Shown here in pieces: positions 1-8,111 of a stretch of DNA of 21,528 bases. Position 1 is the stretch's first letter. Every line of letters starts with the position of its first letter. The DNA is from Lentzea aerocolonigenes (GTDB lineage: Bacteria; Actinomycetota; Actinomycetes; Mycobacteriales; Pseudonocardiaceae). Made by a program: the position numbers and the translations under genes. The stretch covers positions 1-21,528 of the forward strand of contig NZ_JYJG01000044.1 in the NCBI RefSeq assembly GCF_000955955.1. The letters are read 5' to 3'. A model generated the notes under the pieces. That model saw only the letters and a program-made list of their open reading frames with translations, ran no database searches and was not told where the DNA came from.

Positions 1-33
1 TCTGCGTTGTGGATCATGGTTTGTGAGCCCGAG

Positions 34-1374
34 GACATCCCTGGGATTAAGGGATCAGGCCGCTGCGGCCGCGGTGTGGTGCCCCCAGGCGGTGGCCTCG
101 TCGTAGAGGCTGCGGGTGGCCAGACAGCCGTGAAGGATCCCGACGAGGCGGTTGCCGACGTGCCATAGAGCGGCGTTGTGTGGGAGCCCTCGCGCACGTT
201 GGCGGTCGTAGTAGGCGCGTGCACCGGGCGAACCTGCGAGCGCGGCCATCGCTTGCCGCATCAGTGCGTCGATGAGTTTGGTGTTGCGCACGTAGCGGGC
301 GTTGACAGTGCTTCGGCGACCGGAAGCGATGGTGATCGGGCTGGTGCCGGCGTAGTTCTTGCGCGCCTTCGGCCCGGCATAACGGTCCTGGTCGTCACCG
401 AACTCGCCCAGCACGCGACTGCCCAGGACCACACCGATGCCGGGCTGGGACAGGTAGACCGCCCGGTCCGGGTGTTCGTGGAAGTGCCCGGTTAGCTCCT
501 GCTCCAGGTAATCGATCTGCTCGACGGTCGTGGTGATCATCGCGACGAGCGAACTCACAGTCACTGCGTACGCCCGCTGCACGGTCGGTGGCAGGCGCAA
601 CTGCTCTGAACGCAATCCGTCCTGGATCTTCCGCGCTCGTTCGTCGATCTTGCGTCGCCTCGCATGGCGCAAGGCCGCGGTAATCTTCGCGAGCGACAGC
701 TTCATCGCCGTGTCCGGATCTGGTGCCTGTCCCAGCAGGTCCAATGCTTCGGCTGCGGCGAGTTCTTCTCCGAACGCGGCCAGCGCCGCGGGAAAGAAGT
801 CGCGCAGGTGTGCCCGCAACCTGGCCACCAGCCGCTGGCGGTCCCAGATCATGCTCTGATGCGCACGAGCCAGCAGCTTGATGGCTTCGGCCAGGTCGCT
901 GTCGCCAGCAACCTGGCGCAGCTGGTGTGAATCAGTACGGACCATGTCCGCCAGCGCGTGCGCGTCGCCGGCATCGCTCTTCGCACCGGAGGGCGAGAAC
1001 CGCTCGCGGAACCGGAACGTCTGCCGCGGGTTGACCACGAACACTCGGTAGCCAGCGGCCACCAGCGCCGCCACCCAGGGGCCGCGATCGGTTTCGATCC
1101 CAATCAACACCTGCTCAGGGTCGGCGTCCCGCCCAATCCTCTCACCGATCAGCCCATGCAGCTGACCGATCCCTTCAACCCCTTCAGGCAGCCGGGCCTT
1201 CAGCAGTGCCCGTCCACTCGCGTCCATGATCTCGATGTCGTGATGACCTTCAGCCCAGTCATCACCGACGAACAACATCCCGTCTACCTCCACTCGATCA
1301 GAACGACATCGGGAGAACGCCAGCAGCCAATGGTCAAGTGCTCACACCAGCGCCAGGTGCGGCACGACATCCCT
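34..1374 (-). mobile_element. IS110-family insertion sequence (approximate limits)
   Basis: The element is defined by its transposase (55-1278). IS110 elements have no classical terminal inverted repeats, so the ends are hard to place. The limits given are the two same-orientation copies of the 9-mer GACATCCCT, at 34-42 just beyond the transposase stop and at 1366-1374 upstream of its start; reading with the gene this is AGGGATGTC at both sides. Short core repeats shared by left and right ends are expected in this family, but the true ends could lie further out, especially upstream, where related sequence continues to about 1474. The family assignment is firm; the limits are inference. Confidence 0.4.
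55..1278 (-). CDS. IS110-family transposase (DEDD recombinase)
   Basis: This 407-residue protein is a full-length IS110-type transposase, which cuts and joins DNA guided by a structured RNA encoded in the element's non-coding end. The N-terminal RuvC-like domain shows the DEDD set: D7 in GDDWAEGHHDI, E62 in IGIETDRG, and D102/D105 in GAKSDAGDAHA. The C-terminal Transposase_20 part carries AGTSPITIASG (310-320), holding the family's catalytic serine, and the expected downstream RYVRN and ARAYYDR segments. I chose the ATG at 1278 because GGAGGT lies 7 nt upstream; the frame is open five codons further to a GTG at 1293. There is no frameshift or internal stop, so it may be active. Confidence 0.93.
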   Translation of the reverse strand: MLFVGDDWAEGHHDIEIMDASGRALLKARLPEGVEGIGQLHGLIGERIGRDADPEQVLIGIETDRGPWVAALVAAGYRVFVVNPRQTFRFRERFSPSGAKSDAGDAHALADMVRTDSHQLRQVAGDSDLAEAIKLLARAHQSMIWDRQRLVARLRAHLRDFFPAALAAFGEELAAAEALDLLGQAPDPDTAMKLSLAKITAALRHARRRKIDERARKIQDGLRSEQLRLPPTVQRAYAVTVSSLVAMITTTVEQIDYLEQELTGHFHEHPDRAVYLSQPGIGVVLGSRVLGEFGDDQDRYAGPKARKNYAGTSPITIASGRRSTVNARYVRNTKLIDALMRQAMAALAGSPGARAYYDRQRARGLPHNAALWHVGNRLVGILHGCLATRSLYDEATAWGHHTAAAAA

Positions 1375-1387
1375 TCAGCGGTCACTC
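1313..1387 (-). repeat. Diverged direct repeat, copy A1 (IS110 upstream sequence)
   Basis: This 75-bp block matches 1784-1858 in the same orientation without obvious length change. Both begin with GAGAACGCCAGCAG, share GTGCTCACA in the middle and end with CGACATCCCTT(C)AGCGGTC(A/G)CTC. It lies immediately upstream of the intact transposase, so the other copy is probably a fossil of a related IS end. Confidence 0.65.
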
Positions 1388-1443
1388 CCCCAGCCACCAG
1401 CGGGCGCACGAACCCCGGGCAGGGCTCACCAACTCCGAACGAG

Positions 1444-1474
1444 CCAAGTGCTCACCCGCCAAGCAGCCATCTCG
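1444..1474 (-). repeat. Repeat copy B1, remnant of an unknown gene
   Basis: Thirty-one bases match 2424-2454 with two mismatches. Reading the minus strand, similarity continues upstream at protein level: TFECTS here against TFERTF in the second copy, then DGCLAGEHLARSELV against DGCLAGAHLVRSGFV. A one-base length difference (64 against 63 nt between the shared TTC codon and the GATGGCTGC motif) puts the two halves out of frame here, so this copy is a frameshifted fossil. Confidence 0.55.
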
Positions 1475-2028
1475 CAGTCAGGTGTCGGCTGACCGTCTCG
1501 GCTTCCTCTGCATACAACCTGGAAGTGCACTCGAACGTGTCTGCACGAGCAGGACTAGGCGTGTCGATCATCTGAAGCGGACGCCGCGATCCAGATTTCA
1601 GCTCTGCTGAAGTGCGCGAGGGCAGGCGAATCACGATTCGCATGCCGCGGCAACGCAACGCATTGAATTGGAAGCTGCCAGGTCCTGGGACTGGCCTGCT
1701 CCACCGGGTTGAGAACCCAGAACTGTCGCACGATCGCGAGATCGGCCGAGTGAGCCAAGGTCAACTGGGCCGCGAACACAGACGAGAACGCCAGCAGGTA
1801 CTAGTCATGTGCTCACAGCAGCACCGAGGCGGGCACGACATCCCTTAGCGGTCGCTCATCCCCAGCGTTCTCAGGCGCACTTCCTCGATCGGGAGTTACA
1901 CCGGTCGTTTAGAGTCCCGACCAGCCATATCATTGCCCTGATTGAGTACGCGTGACCGCTCACACCGCATGGGTAATCAGCCGCGTACGGCCACGCCGGA
2001 TACTGTGGTGAACAGCGGGAGGGCATGG
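1475..2028. other. Gene-free stretch with fossil sequence
   Basis: No convincing gene is visible. The open frames here are short and lack good ribosome binding sites or recognisable products. The stretch contains repeat copy A2 and otherwise looks like decayed mobile DNA up to the ribosome binding site of the truncated ORF at 2029. Confidence 0.6.
1784..1858 (-). repeat. Diverged direct repeat, copy A2 (fossil IS110 end)
   Basis: This is the second copy of the 75-bp block at 1313-1387. No transposase remnant can be recognised downstream of it on the minus strand (about 1475-1780), so if it was an IS end, the rest of that copy has been lost or has diverged beyond recognition. Confidence 0.55.
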
Positions 2029-2088
2029 ATGAGGCGGCGGTGGATGCGTACGTTGGCGGCGGCTGCGGGCGCCGTCTTGACCGGTACT
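2029..2088 (+). pseudogene. 5' end of a secreted-protein gene, cut at an adapter sequence
   Basis: An ATG at 2029 follows GGGAGGG (2017-2023) with a 5-nt spacer. It opens MRRRWMRTLAAAAGAVLTGT: an arginine-rich n-region followed by a hydrophobic alanine-rich core, the look of a signal peptide. The frame is cut at 2088, where the mosaic-end sequence starts, and stops five codons into it. An alternative ATG at 2025 in another frame gives a 21-codon ORF that looks less protein-like. The truncation is probably an assembly effect and not a mutation, so the complete gene may exist elsewhere in the genome. Product unknown. Confidence 0.45.
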
Positions 2089-2107
2089 AGATGTGTATAA
2101 GAGACAG
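2089..2107 (+). other. Tn5 mosaic-end / Nextera adapter sequence (assembly artefact)
   Basis: AGATGTGTATAAGAGACAG is an exact 19-of-19 match to the engineered hyperactive Tn5 mosaic end used in Nextera tagmentation. Natural Tn5 outside and inside ends differ from it. No transposon cargo, second mosaic end or 9-bp target duplication flanks it. Translated, it yields the peptide MCIRDR, a known adapter signature in protein databases. Confidence 0.95.
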
Positions 2108-2147
2108 GGCTCGCGTGCCCGAGGTGCAGTGGTCGTCCAAGGGCGGC

Positions 2148-2309
2148 ATGTCCCAATGTCTGGGGGACAGGTCCTGTGATCCCCCGGTGATTCCCGGTCA
2201 GACGGTGACGGTGATCGTGATGCTGGCCGGAGTGGGAGTGGTCTTGGTAGCCGCCGTCCTAGTGGACGTGGCGCTTCGATGGCGGGCTAAGCCTGCCAGA
2301 GCTGGATGA
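2148..2309 (+). CDS. Small single-span membrane protein or C-terminal fragment
   Basis: The frame is open from the adapter (2108) to a TGA at 2309. From the ATG at 2148 it gives 53 residues: a short N-terminal part with two cysteines (MSQCLGDRSCDPP), one long hydrophobic span (VTVIVMLAGVGVVLVAAVL), then DVALRWRAKPARAG, whose positive charges suggest a cytoplasmic C-terminus. No good ribosome binding site precedes the ATG, so this may be the tail of a longer protein whose 5' end was lost at the adapter join. It overlaps the minus-strand remnant by 23 bp. Function unknown. Confidence 0.3.
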   Translation: MSQCLGDRSCDPPVIPGQTVTVIVMLAGVGVVLVAAVLVDVALRWRAKPARAG

Positions 2310-2520
2310 GCCAGCGTTCGACGCTGGATTCGAGGGTGCCCTCATCCAGTTCGGCTGCCTCGGCTCTGTTGCCAGCGTAGACGCGGGCGTGGTGGGCGCC
2401 TGCCTGCACGAACCCGCTTCTGACCAAGTGCGCACCCGCCAGGCAGCCATCTCGGAACAGATCGTCGGCAAGCGCCGCCGAAGTCCCTGCAGACCGCGAG
2501 AATGTGCGTTCGAAGGTGTG
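2287..2520 (-). pseudogene. Remnant of an unknown gene (holds repeat copy B2)
   Basis: The minus-strand frame reads TFERTFSRSAGTSAALADD, then LFRDGCLAGAHLVRSGFVQ, then AGAHHARVYAGNRAEAAE and ends VERWLIQLWQA at a stop at 2287. The mixed hydrophobic/acidic tail looks protein-like. The same frame stays open into the neighbouring yjbR-like gene, but no ATG, GTG or TTG lies between that gene's stop and the conserved part, so the 5' end appears to be missing. The segment at 2424-2454 repeats 1444-1474 with 29 of 31 identities. I do not recognise the family. Confidence 0.35.
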
Positions 2521-2593
2521 AGGCCGACGGCCGTGCGCGCCAGCACGGCTTGGACGGGCAAGGGCTGCCTGGAGGGCGGTGTCCCGGAGCTGG

Positions 2594-2989
2594 TCACCGG
2601 TCCGTCCGCGTTGCGCCGCCGTAGGTGTGCGGGTCGACGGGCTGTTCTGCCTTGGGCAGGTGAGCGACGACGAGCCGGTAGGAGTCGGTGACGAGTTCCC
2701 TGACGAGCTCCTCGGTGACGCCTTCACCGCTCTCCAGCGTGATCCAGTGCTTCTTGTTCATGTGGTAGCCGGGGGTGATGTGGCTGTTGTGCTCCCGCAG
2801 GACGAGGGCCTCACCGGGGTCCGCCTTGAGGATCACGACGGGACGCCCTGGGACTTCGGTCATCAGCATGAACACCTTGCCGCGCACCTTGAAGACCTCC
2901 CAGTCAGGGCCGAAGGGATGCTCCAGCTGGGCACCGGGCAGTTCCTCGGCGCAGTCAGCGGCGGTCTTCTGCAGGATCGATCCGTTCAT
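2594..2989 (-). CDS. MmcQ/YjbR-family protein
   Basis: This 131-residue protein belongs to the MmcQ/YjbR family, small alpha/beta proteins with a CyaY-like fold described as DNA-binding; no molecular role is well established. Diagnostic segments are LPGAQLEHPFGPDWEVFKV (17-35), the GKVFML strand, LKADPGEALVLRE (54-66), PGYHMNKKHWITL (73-85) and the C-terminal SYRLVVAHLPK (103-113). The ATG at 2989 was chosen over the longer open frame to 3127 because GAGGAAGG sits 8 nt upstream and family similarity starts here. It is divergent from the AraC-type gene, with about 125 bp between them, so the two may share regulation. Confidence 0.85.
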   Translation of the reverse strand: MNGSILQKTAADCAEELPGAQLEHPFGPDWEVFKVRGKVFMLMTEVPGRPVVILKADPGEALVLREHNSHITPGYHMNKKHWITLESGEGVTEELVRELVTDSYRLVVAHLPKAEQPVDPHTYGGATRTDR

Positions 2990-3099
2990 GGGCGTTGCCT
3001 TCCTCGGGTAGTGACGTGGTATCGAAGGCCGTGAAGGGTGCGCGATGCGGTTGTGGCGACACAGCCCATCCTTTCCCTGAGACAGGCAGAAACGGGCAG

Positions 3100-3105
3100 T
3101 AGGCT
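3100..3105 (+). promoter_or_regulatory. Candidate -10 element for a leaderless AraC-type transcript
   Basis: TAGGCT fits the actinomycete TANNNT pattern and ends 8 nt before the GTG at 3114. That spacing would place the transcription start at or next to the start codon, as in leaderless mRNAs. No clear -35 box is seen, and no ribosome binding site precedes the GTG or the ATG at 3117. Confidence 0.35.
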
Positions 3106-3113
3106 GCGGACAC

Positions 3114-4049
3114 GTGATGGTCCACAAGCGACAGTCCCGTACGCGCGGTCAGGCCGGGCCTGCAGCGGTTCGGCTGTACGGGTTCCAGCCCCCGGTCGGC
3201 ACTCCGTACGGGCTTGAGGTGACCACCGTCGAGGACTTCTTCGCCCAGCACGACGACTGGCCGTGGAACCCGCCCGTTCCAGGGCGCGCCACCTTCCACT
3301 ACCTCATCCTGGTCACCGAGGGTGAGCTGCTGCACGATGTCGACCACGTCACGCGGACGATCGCCCCAGGCCAGTGGCTGTGGGTGCGTCCCGGGCACGC
3401 GCAGTGCTGGCATCCGCCCGGTGCCGCCCGCGGGCCGTTCATCCTGTTCGAGCCGGAAGTGCTGATGCCTGAGACCGCCCGTCTCCTGGCCCCGCTCACC
3501 GCGCACGAGGCCCCCGCCGTGCTGAGCCCGCACCCCGATGACGCCGCCTGGCTCCAGCAGACGGCGCTCCAACTCCTGGACGAACACCGCGCGCTCGGGC
3601 GCCGCCCTCTCGATGTCCACCACGCCCTGCGCCGCAGCCTGCTCGAATCGCTGCTGCTGCGCCTCGCCAACGCCTCCGGCATCGCCCTCGCCGACACGAC
3701 GGCCGGCAAGGGCGCGGGCCGTGGTGACACCTACGGACGGTTCGTGGACGCCCTGGAGCTGCACTTCCGCGAACTGCACCGGGCTGCCGACTACGCCGAA
3801 CTGCTCGGCTGCTCGGTCCGCACCCTCAGCCGCGCCGCCCAGGACGCCACCGGCAACGGAGTGCGTGAGCTGATCAACGAGCGGCGGCTGCTCGAAGCCC
3901 GGCGCCTGCTGGGAGGCGCCCGGTGGGATGCCCGGACTGTCGCCGTCCATCTCGGCTTCACCGATCCCGCGAACTTCGGCCGCTTCTTCCGCGACCGCAC
4001 CGGCCTCACCCCGGCCGCCTTCGCGGCACGCGACACCACGGGCCGCTGA
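3114..4049 (+). CDS. AraC-family transcriptional regulator
   Basis: The protein (311 residues from the GTG; an ATG follows at 3117) has the two-part AraC layout. The N-terminal half resembles a cupin sensor domain (roughly residues 40-130, with FHYLILVTEGELLHDVD and APGQWLWVRPGHAQCWHPPG). The C-terminal hundred residues hold two helix-turn-helix motifs: AELLGCSVRTLSRAAQDATG, then ARTVAVHLGFTDPANFGRFF followed by RDRTGLTPAAFA. It would bind DNA and respond to an unidentified small molecule. It ends 2 bp from the end of the convergent aldo/keto reductase gene and starts divergently from the yjbR-like gene. The neighbouring oxidoreductase/esterase operon is the obvious candidate target, but that is inference. 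Confidence 0.9.
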   Translation: MMVHKRQSRTRGQAGPAAVRLYGFQPPVGTPYGLEVTTVEDFFAQHDDWPWNPPVPGRATFHYLILVTEGELLHDVDHVTRTIAPGQWLWVRPGHAQCWHPPGAARGPFILFEPEVLMPETARLLAPLTAHEAPAVLSPHPDDAAWLQQTALQLLDEHRALGRRPLDVHHALRRSLLESLLLRLANASGIALADTTAGKGAGRGDTYGRFVDALELHFRELHRAADYAELLGCSVRTLSRAAQDATGNGVRELINERRLLEARRLLGGARWDARTVAVHLGFTDPANFGRFFRDRTGLTPAAFAARDTTGR

Positions 4050-4051
4050 GG

Positions 4052-6063
<2,012 letters not shown>

Positions 6064-6126
6064 GCCAAGCTCCTTGCTCTGTTCGTTCCCTGCGAAGTTC
6101 TGCATCTCGGTATCGGCCCGCTGACC

Positions 6127-7563
6127 TCAAGGGCGGTCGATGCCGTCCCACAGGTCAAGGGCCGCCTGGTAGTGGGCGTCGGCCTCGAAGGGCGGGTTGC
6201 CGACGCTTCCCGAGGTGGGCCGGTCCGTGACCACGGGCCACAGGCGGGTCTGCTCGCCGGTGACGAAGTCGAGCACGATGTCGCGGATGCGCGTGTCACG
6301 CTCGGCCTGGTCCGCGCTGCGGCCTGGTTGTTCCTGGCCGACCAGGGCGTACATCTCGCCACCGTGCACGGCGGGTGCTCCCTCGGCGGGCCCGATCATC
6401 AGGAGACGAGCGGTGCCGCCCGCGGCGGCATGGGCCAGGGCCCCACGGGCCGCGGGGAGCGCGAAGAGGTAGTCCGCCATGACCGCGGCGCGGACTTCGG
6501 CCGGAGTGTGGCCGTCCTGGTCGTAGGTGTCGACGATCTTCTTCGCGCGGGAGCGGGGAATGCGCCACCCCGCGACCTCGTCGGTCACACGACCGAGCGT
6601 GCGCGGGTCGAACCGGTCCAGGTCGTTCGCCACCCACCAGCCCATGTCGTCACTGGCCATGCTCAGCAGCATGTCGACATCGCGGTGCGCGCCCGAGGCC
6701 AGGACGTCCATGGGGTGGGCGTGCACCACCGAGCCGGGTTGCCCGGTGTCCAGGACGACACCGGTGGCCTGGTTGTCCACCCCACCGCGGACGCCGAGGT
6801 CCGTCGGGCAGACCTTGTGCAGGGCGGCCATCAGGGAGGTCGCGTCGAGGTCGATCAGCTTGTCGGGGTTGTCCGCGACGCCGAGTTCGGTGACGAACCG
6901 GTGCGCGAGCTCCTCTGCCCACCAGGCCGGGACGATACGAGCGGGCCCGCCGGAGAAGCCCGCCAGGCGCCGGTACAGGCCGTTGGCGGAGGAGGCGCCG
7001 AGCAGCCCGAAGGTGGAGTAGGCGCCGGCGCTGTGGCCGTAGACCGTGACGTTGCCGGGGTCACCGCCGAAGTGGGCGATGTTCTGCTTGACCCAGGTGA
7101 GCGCGGCGATGATGTCCTGCAGACCGAGGTTGCTGGCCTCGGCGAGCCGTCCGCCGTACTGCGAGAGCGAGAGCGCGCCTAGTGCGCCGAGCCGGTAGTT
7201 GACCGACACGCCCACCACGCGACCCGACGCGACGAGACCGGCGGCGTTAGAGGTGATCTGCGTATTCGCGCCGTACTCGAATCCACCGCCGTGGACGTAC
7301 ACAGCCACCGGCAGCGCCTTCGAGACCGGATGCTCGGGAGCCCACACGTTCAGGTTCAGACAGTCCTCACCCATCCCGCTGTCCGCTTCGAGCCAGTCGC
7401 CGCTGTCAGGCTGGACGGAGACGACACCCTTGCGGTCATGCGGAAGGTCCGGGTCGAAACCCGCGACCACAGGACGGCGGTACCGCTCAGCGGTGGCATA
7501 CGGAATCCCCCACCAGGACCGCACCCCTGGTGCAGTCGGAGCCTTGGGAGCGGTGGCGGTCAT
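6127..7563 (-). CDS. Type-B carboxylesterase
   Basis: This 478-residue alpha/beta hydrolase shows all type-B carboxylesterase marks: IPYA near residue 20, EDCLNLNVW (66-74), the oxyanion-hole HGGGF (91-95), GVSVNYRLGALG and GLQDIIAALTWVKQNIAHFGGDPGNVTV before the nucleophile elbow GHSAG with S178. The catalytic histidine is probably in AVHGGEMYALVG (around 380). No signal peptide is seen, so it should act in the cytoplasm. The ATG at 7563 has GGAGGG 7 nt upstream. It is the first gene of the leftward operon with the MDR and aldo/keto reductase genes; together they would hydrolyse an ester and then reduce the released carbonyl or enone product, which is inference. Confidence 0.92.
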   Translation of the reverse strand: MTATAPKAPTAPGVRSWWGIPYATAERYRRPVVAGFDPDLPHDRKGVVSVQPDSGDWLEADSGMGEDCLNLNVWAPEHPVSKALPVAVYVHGGGFEYGANTQITSNAAGLVASGRVVGVSVNYRLGALGALSLSQYGGRLAEASNLGLQDIIAALTWVKQNIAHFGGDPGNVTVYGHSAGAYSTFGLLGASSANGLYRRLAGFSGGPARIVPAWWAEELAHRFVTELGVADNPDKLIDLDATSLMAALHKVCPTDLGVRGGVDNQATGVVLDTGQPGSVVHAHPMDVLASGAHRDVDMLLSMASDDMGWWVANDLDRFDPRTLGRVTDEVAGWRIPRSRAKKIVDTYDQDGHTPAEVRAAVMADYLFALPAARGALAHAAAGGTARLLMIGPAEGAPAVHGGEMYALVGQEQPGRSADQAERDTRIRDIVLDFVTGEQTRLWPVVTDRPTSGSVGNPPFEADAHYQAALDLWDGIDRP

Positions 7564-7957
7564 GACGTGTCCCTCCGGTGTCGTTCGGATGATCGCGCGG
7601 CGCCGGCGACTAGTTGCTCACCTACGACGCTCTCCGATCATTTCCCGGGATTCGACACAGCACCCTGCGGAAACCGGTCACCTGATGGTCACCAGGTGAC
7701 AGTTCAAGCCAAGGCCGCCGCAGACAGGCCGGGCGACTGCCGAGGAGCGGCGCATCATCGGAGTCAAGCGACGCCGCGTGGCGCCTTGCAGCAGGCAAGA
7801 GACCGCTCCCTGCGAGCCCGAGGCGGGCCCGAGAACCCTGACCTGCGGCGACACAGCCTGGCACCAGACGGCAGGCGGTGTCTCCGGATCTTGCTCCTGA
7901 CGTGCCGAAACGGCATCCGCTGCCATCAGGCGACACCACCGTCAGGGTCAATCCGAC
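7564..7957. other. Intergenic stretch without a supported gene
   Basis: Overlapping open frames exist on both strands, but none has a recognisable product or good start signals. The stretch contains the esterase leader, a palindrome at 7677-7700 and the junction with the tRNA-Lys fragment. If that fragment is an attachment site, this is the terminal DNA of the integrated element. No integrase or excisionase gene is visible here. Confidence 0.5.
7677..7700. promoter_or_regulatory. Interrupted palindrome, possible operator
   Basis: GTCACCTG and CAGGTGAC are perfect 8-base inverted arms around an 8-bp centre (ATGGTCAC). They lie about 115 bp upstream of the esterase start. The size fits a dimeric repressor site, but no protein can be assigned. 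Confidence 0.3.
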
Positions 7958-8001
7958 GACTCTTGATCAGCGGGTCCGGGGTTCGAGTCCCTGGCGGCGT
8001 A
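7958..8001 (+). repeat. 3' half of tRNA-Lys; candidate attachment site
   Basis: From GACTCTT to A8001 this segment matches tRNA-Lys(CUU) from the anticodon loop to the discriminator base: 3' anticodon stem, variable loop, T arm (CGGGG-TTCGAGT-CCCTG, one G-U pair) and the 3' acceptor strand GCGGCGT. The D arm and 5' acceptor strand are absent; the bases upstream are unrelated. The first 24 bases match 21505-21528, inside the tRNA-Lys at the window end, with one mismatch (G7965 against A21512). A tRNA 3' half ending in native-looking flank is the classic scar of tyrosine-recombinase integration. Confidence 0.8.
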
Positions 8002-8002
8002 C

Positions 8003-8055
8003 GGAATGAATGAAAGGCTCGTGCTCACAAAGAGCGCGAGCCTTTCATTCATTCC
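8003..8055 (+). terminator. Intrinsic terminator following the tRNA-Lys 3' end
   Basis: Two 24-base arms (8003-8026 and 8032-8055) pair completely, with one G-U, around the loop ACAAA. A short T-rich stretch (TGTCTTTT, 8059-8066) follows on the plus strand. The hairpin begins one base after the tRNA end, as expected for the native terminator of the tRNA gene, supporting the idea that DNA right of 8002 is the original chromosomal flank. Confidence 0.85.
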
Positions 8056-8111
8056 ACTGTGTCTTTTGGGGCTCGGCCATCCTGACGCGGACAACGCCCG
8101 TGCCCCGCTTG

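Larger units (their letters stand above)
1279..1474 (-). other. IS110 non-coding upstream end; possible bridge RNA region
   Basis: This non-coding stretch lies directly upstream of the transposase. In the IS110 group the bridge RNA is encoded in this left end, 5' of the recombinase gene; that is family knowledge, not something proved here. The stretch holds GTGAGCACTTG (read on the minus strand) twice, near 1337-1347 and 1446-1456, and one of two AGGGATGTC motifs. I did not derive a secondary structure, so the RNA call is weak. Confidence 0.25.

Noticed and set aside
1475..2028. CRISPR array or tandem repeats
   Set aside because: Only two-copy, diverged direct repeats are present; there is no regular repeat-spacer pattern here or elsewhere in the window.
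2089..2107. A natural Tn5-like transposon end
   Set aside because: The sequence equals the engineered mosaic end, not the natural outside or inside ends, and there is no cargo, partner end or 9-bp target duplication.
2091..2309. A plus-strand protein starting MCIRDR
   Set aside because: Its first residues are translated from the Nextera mosaic end. Only the part after the adapter can be genomic, and it is listed separately.
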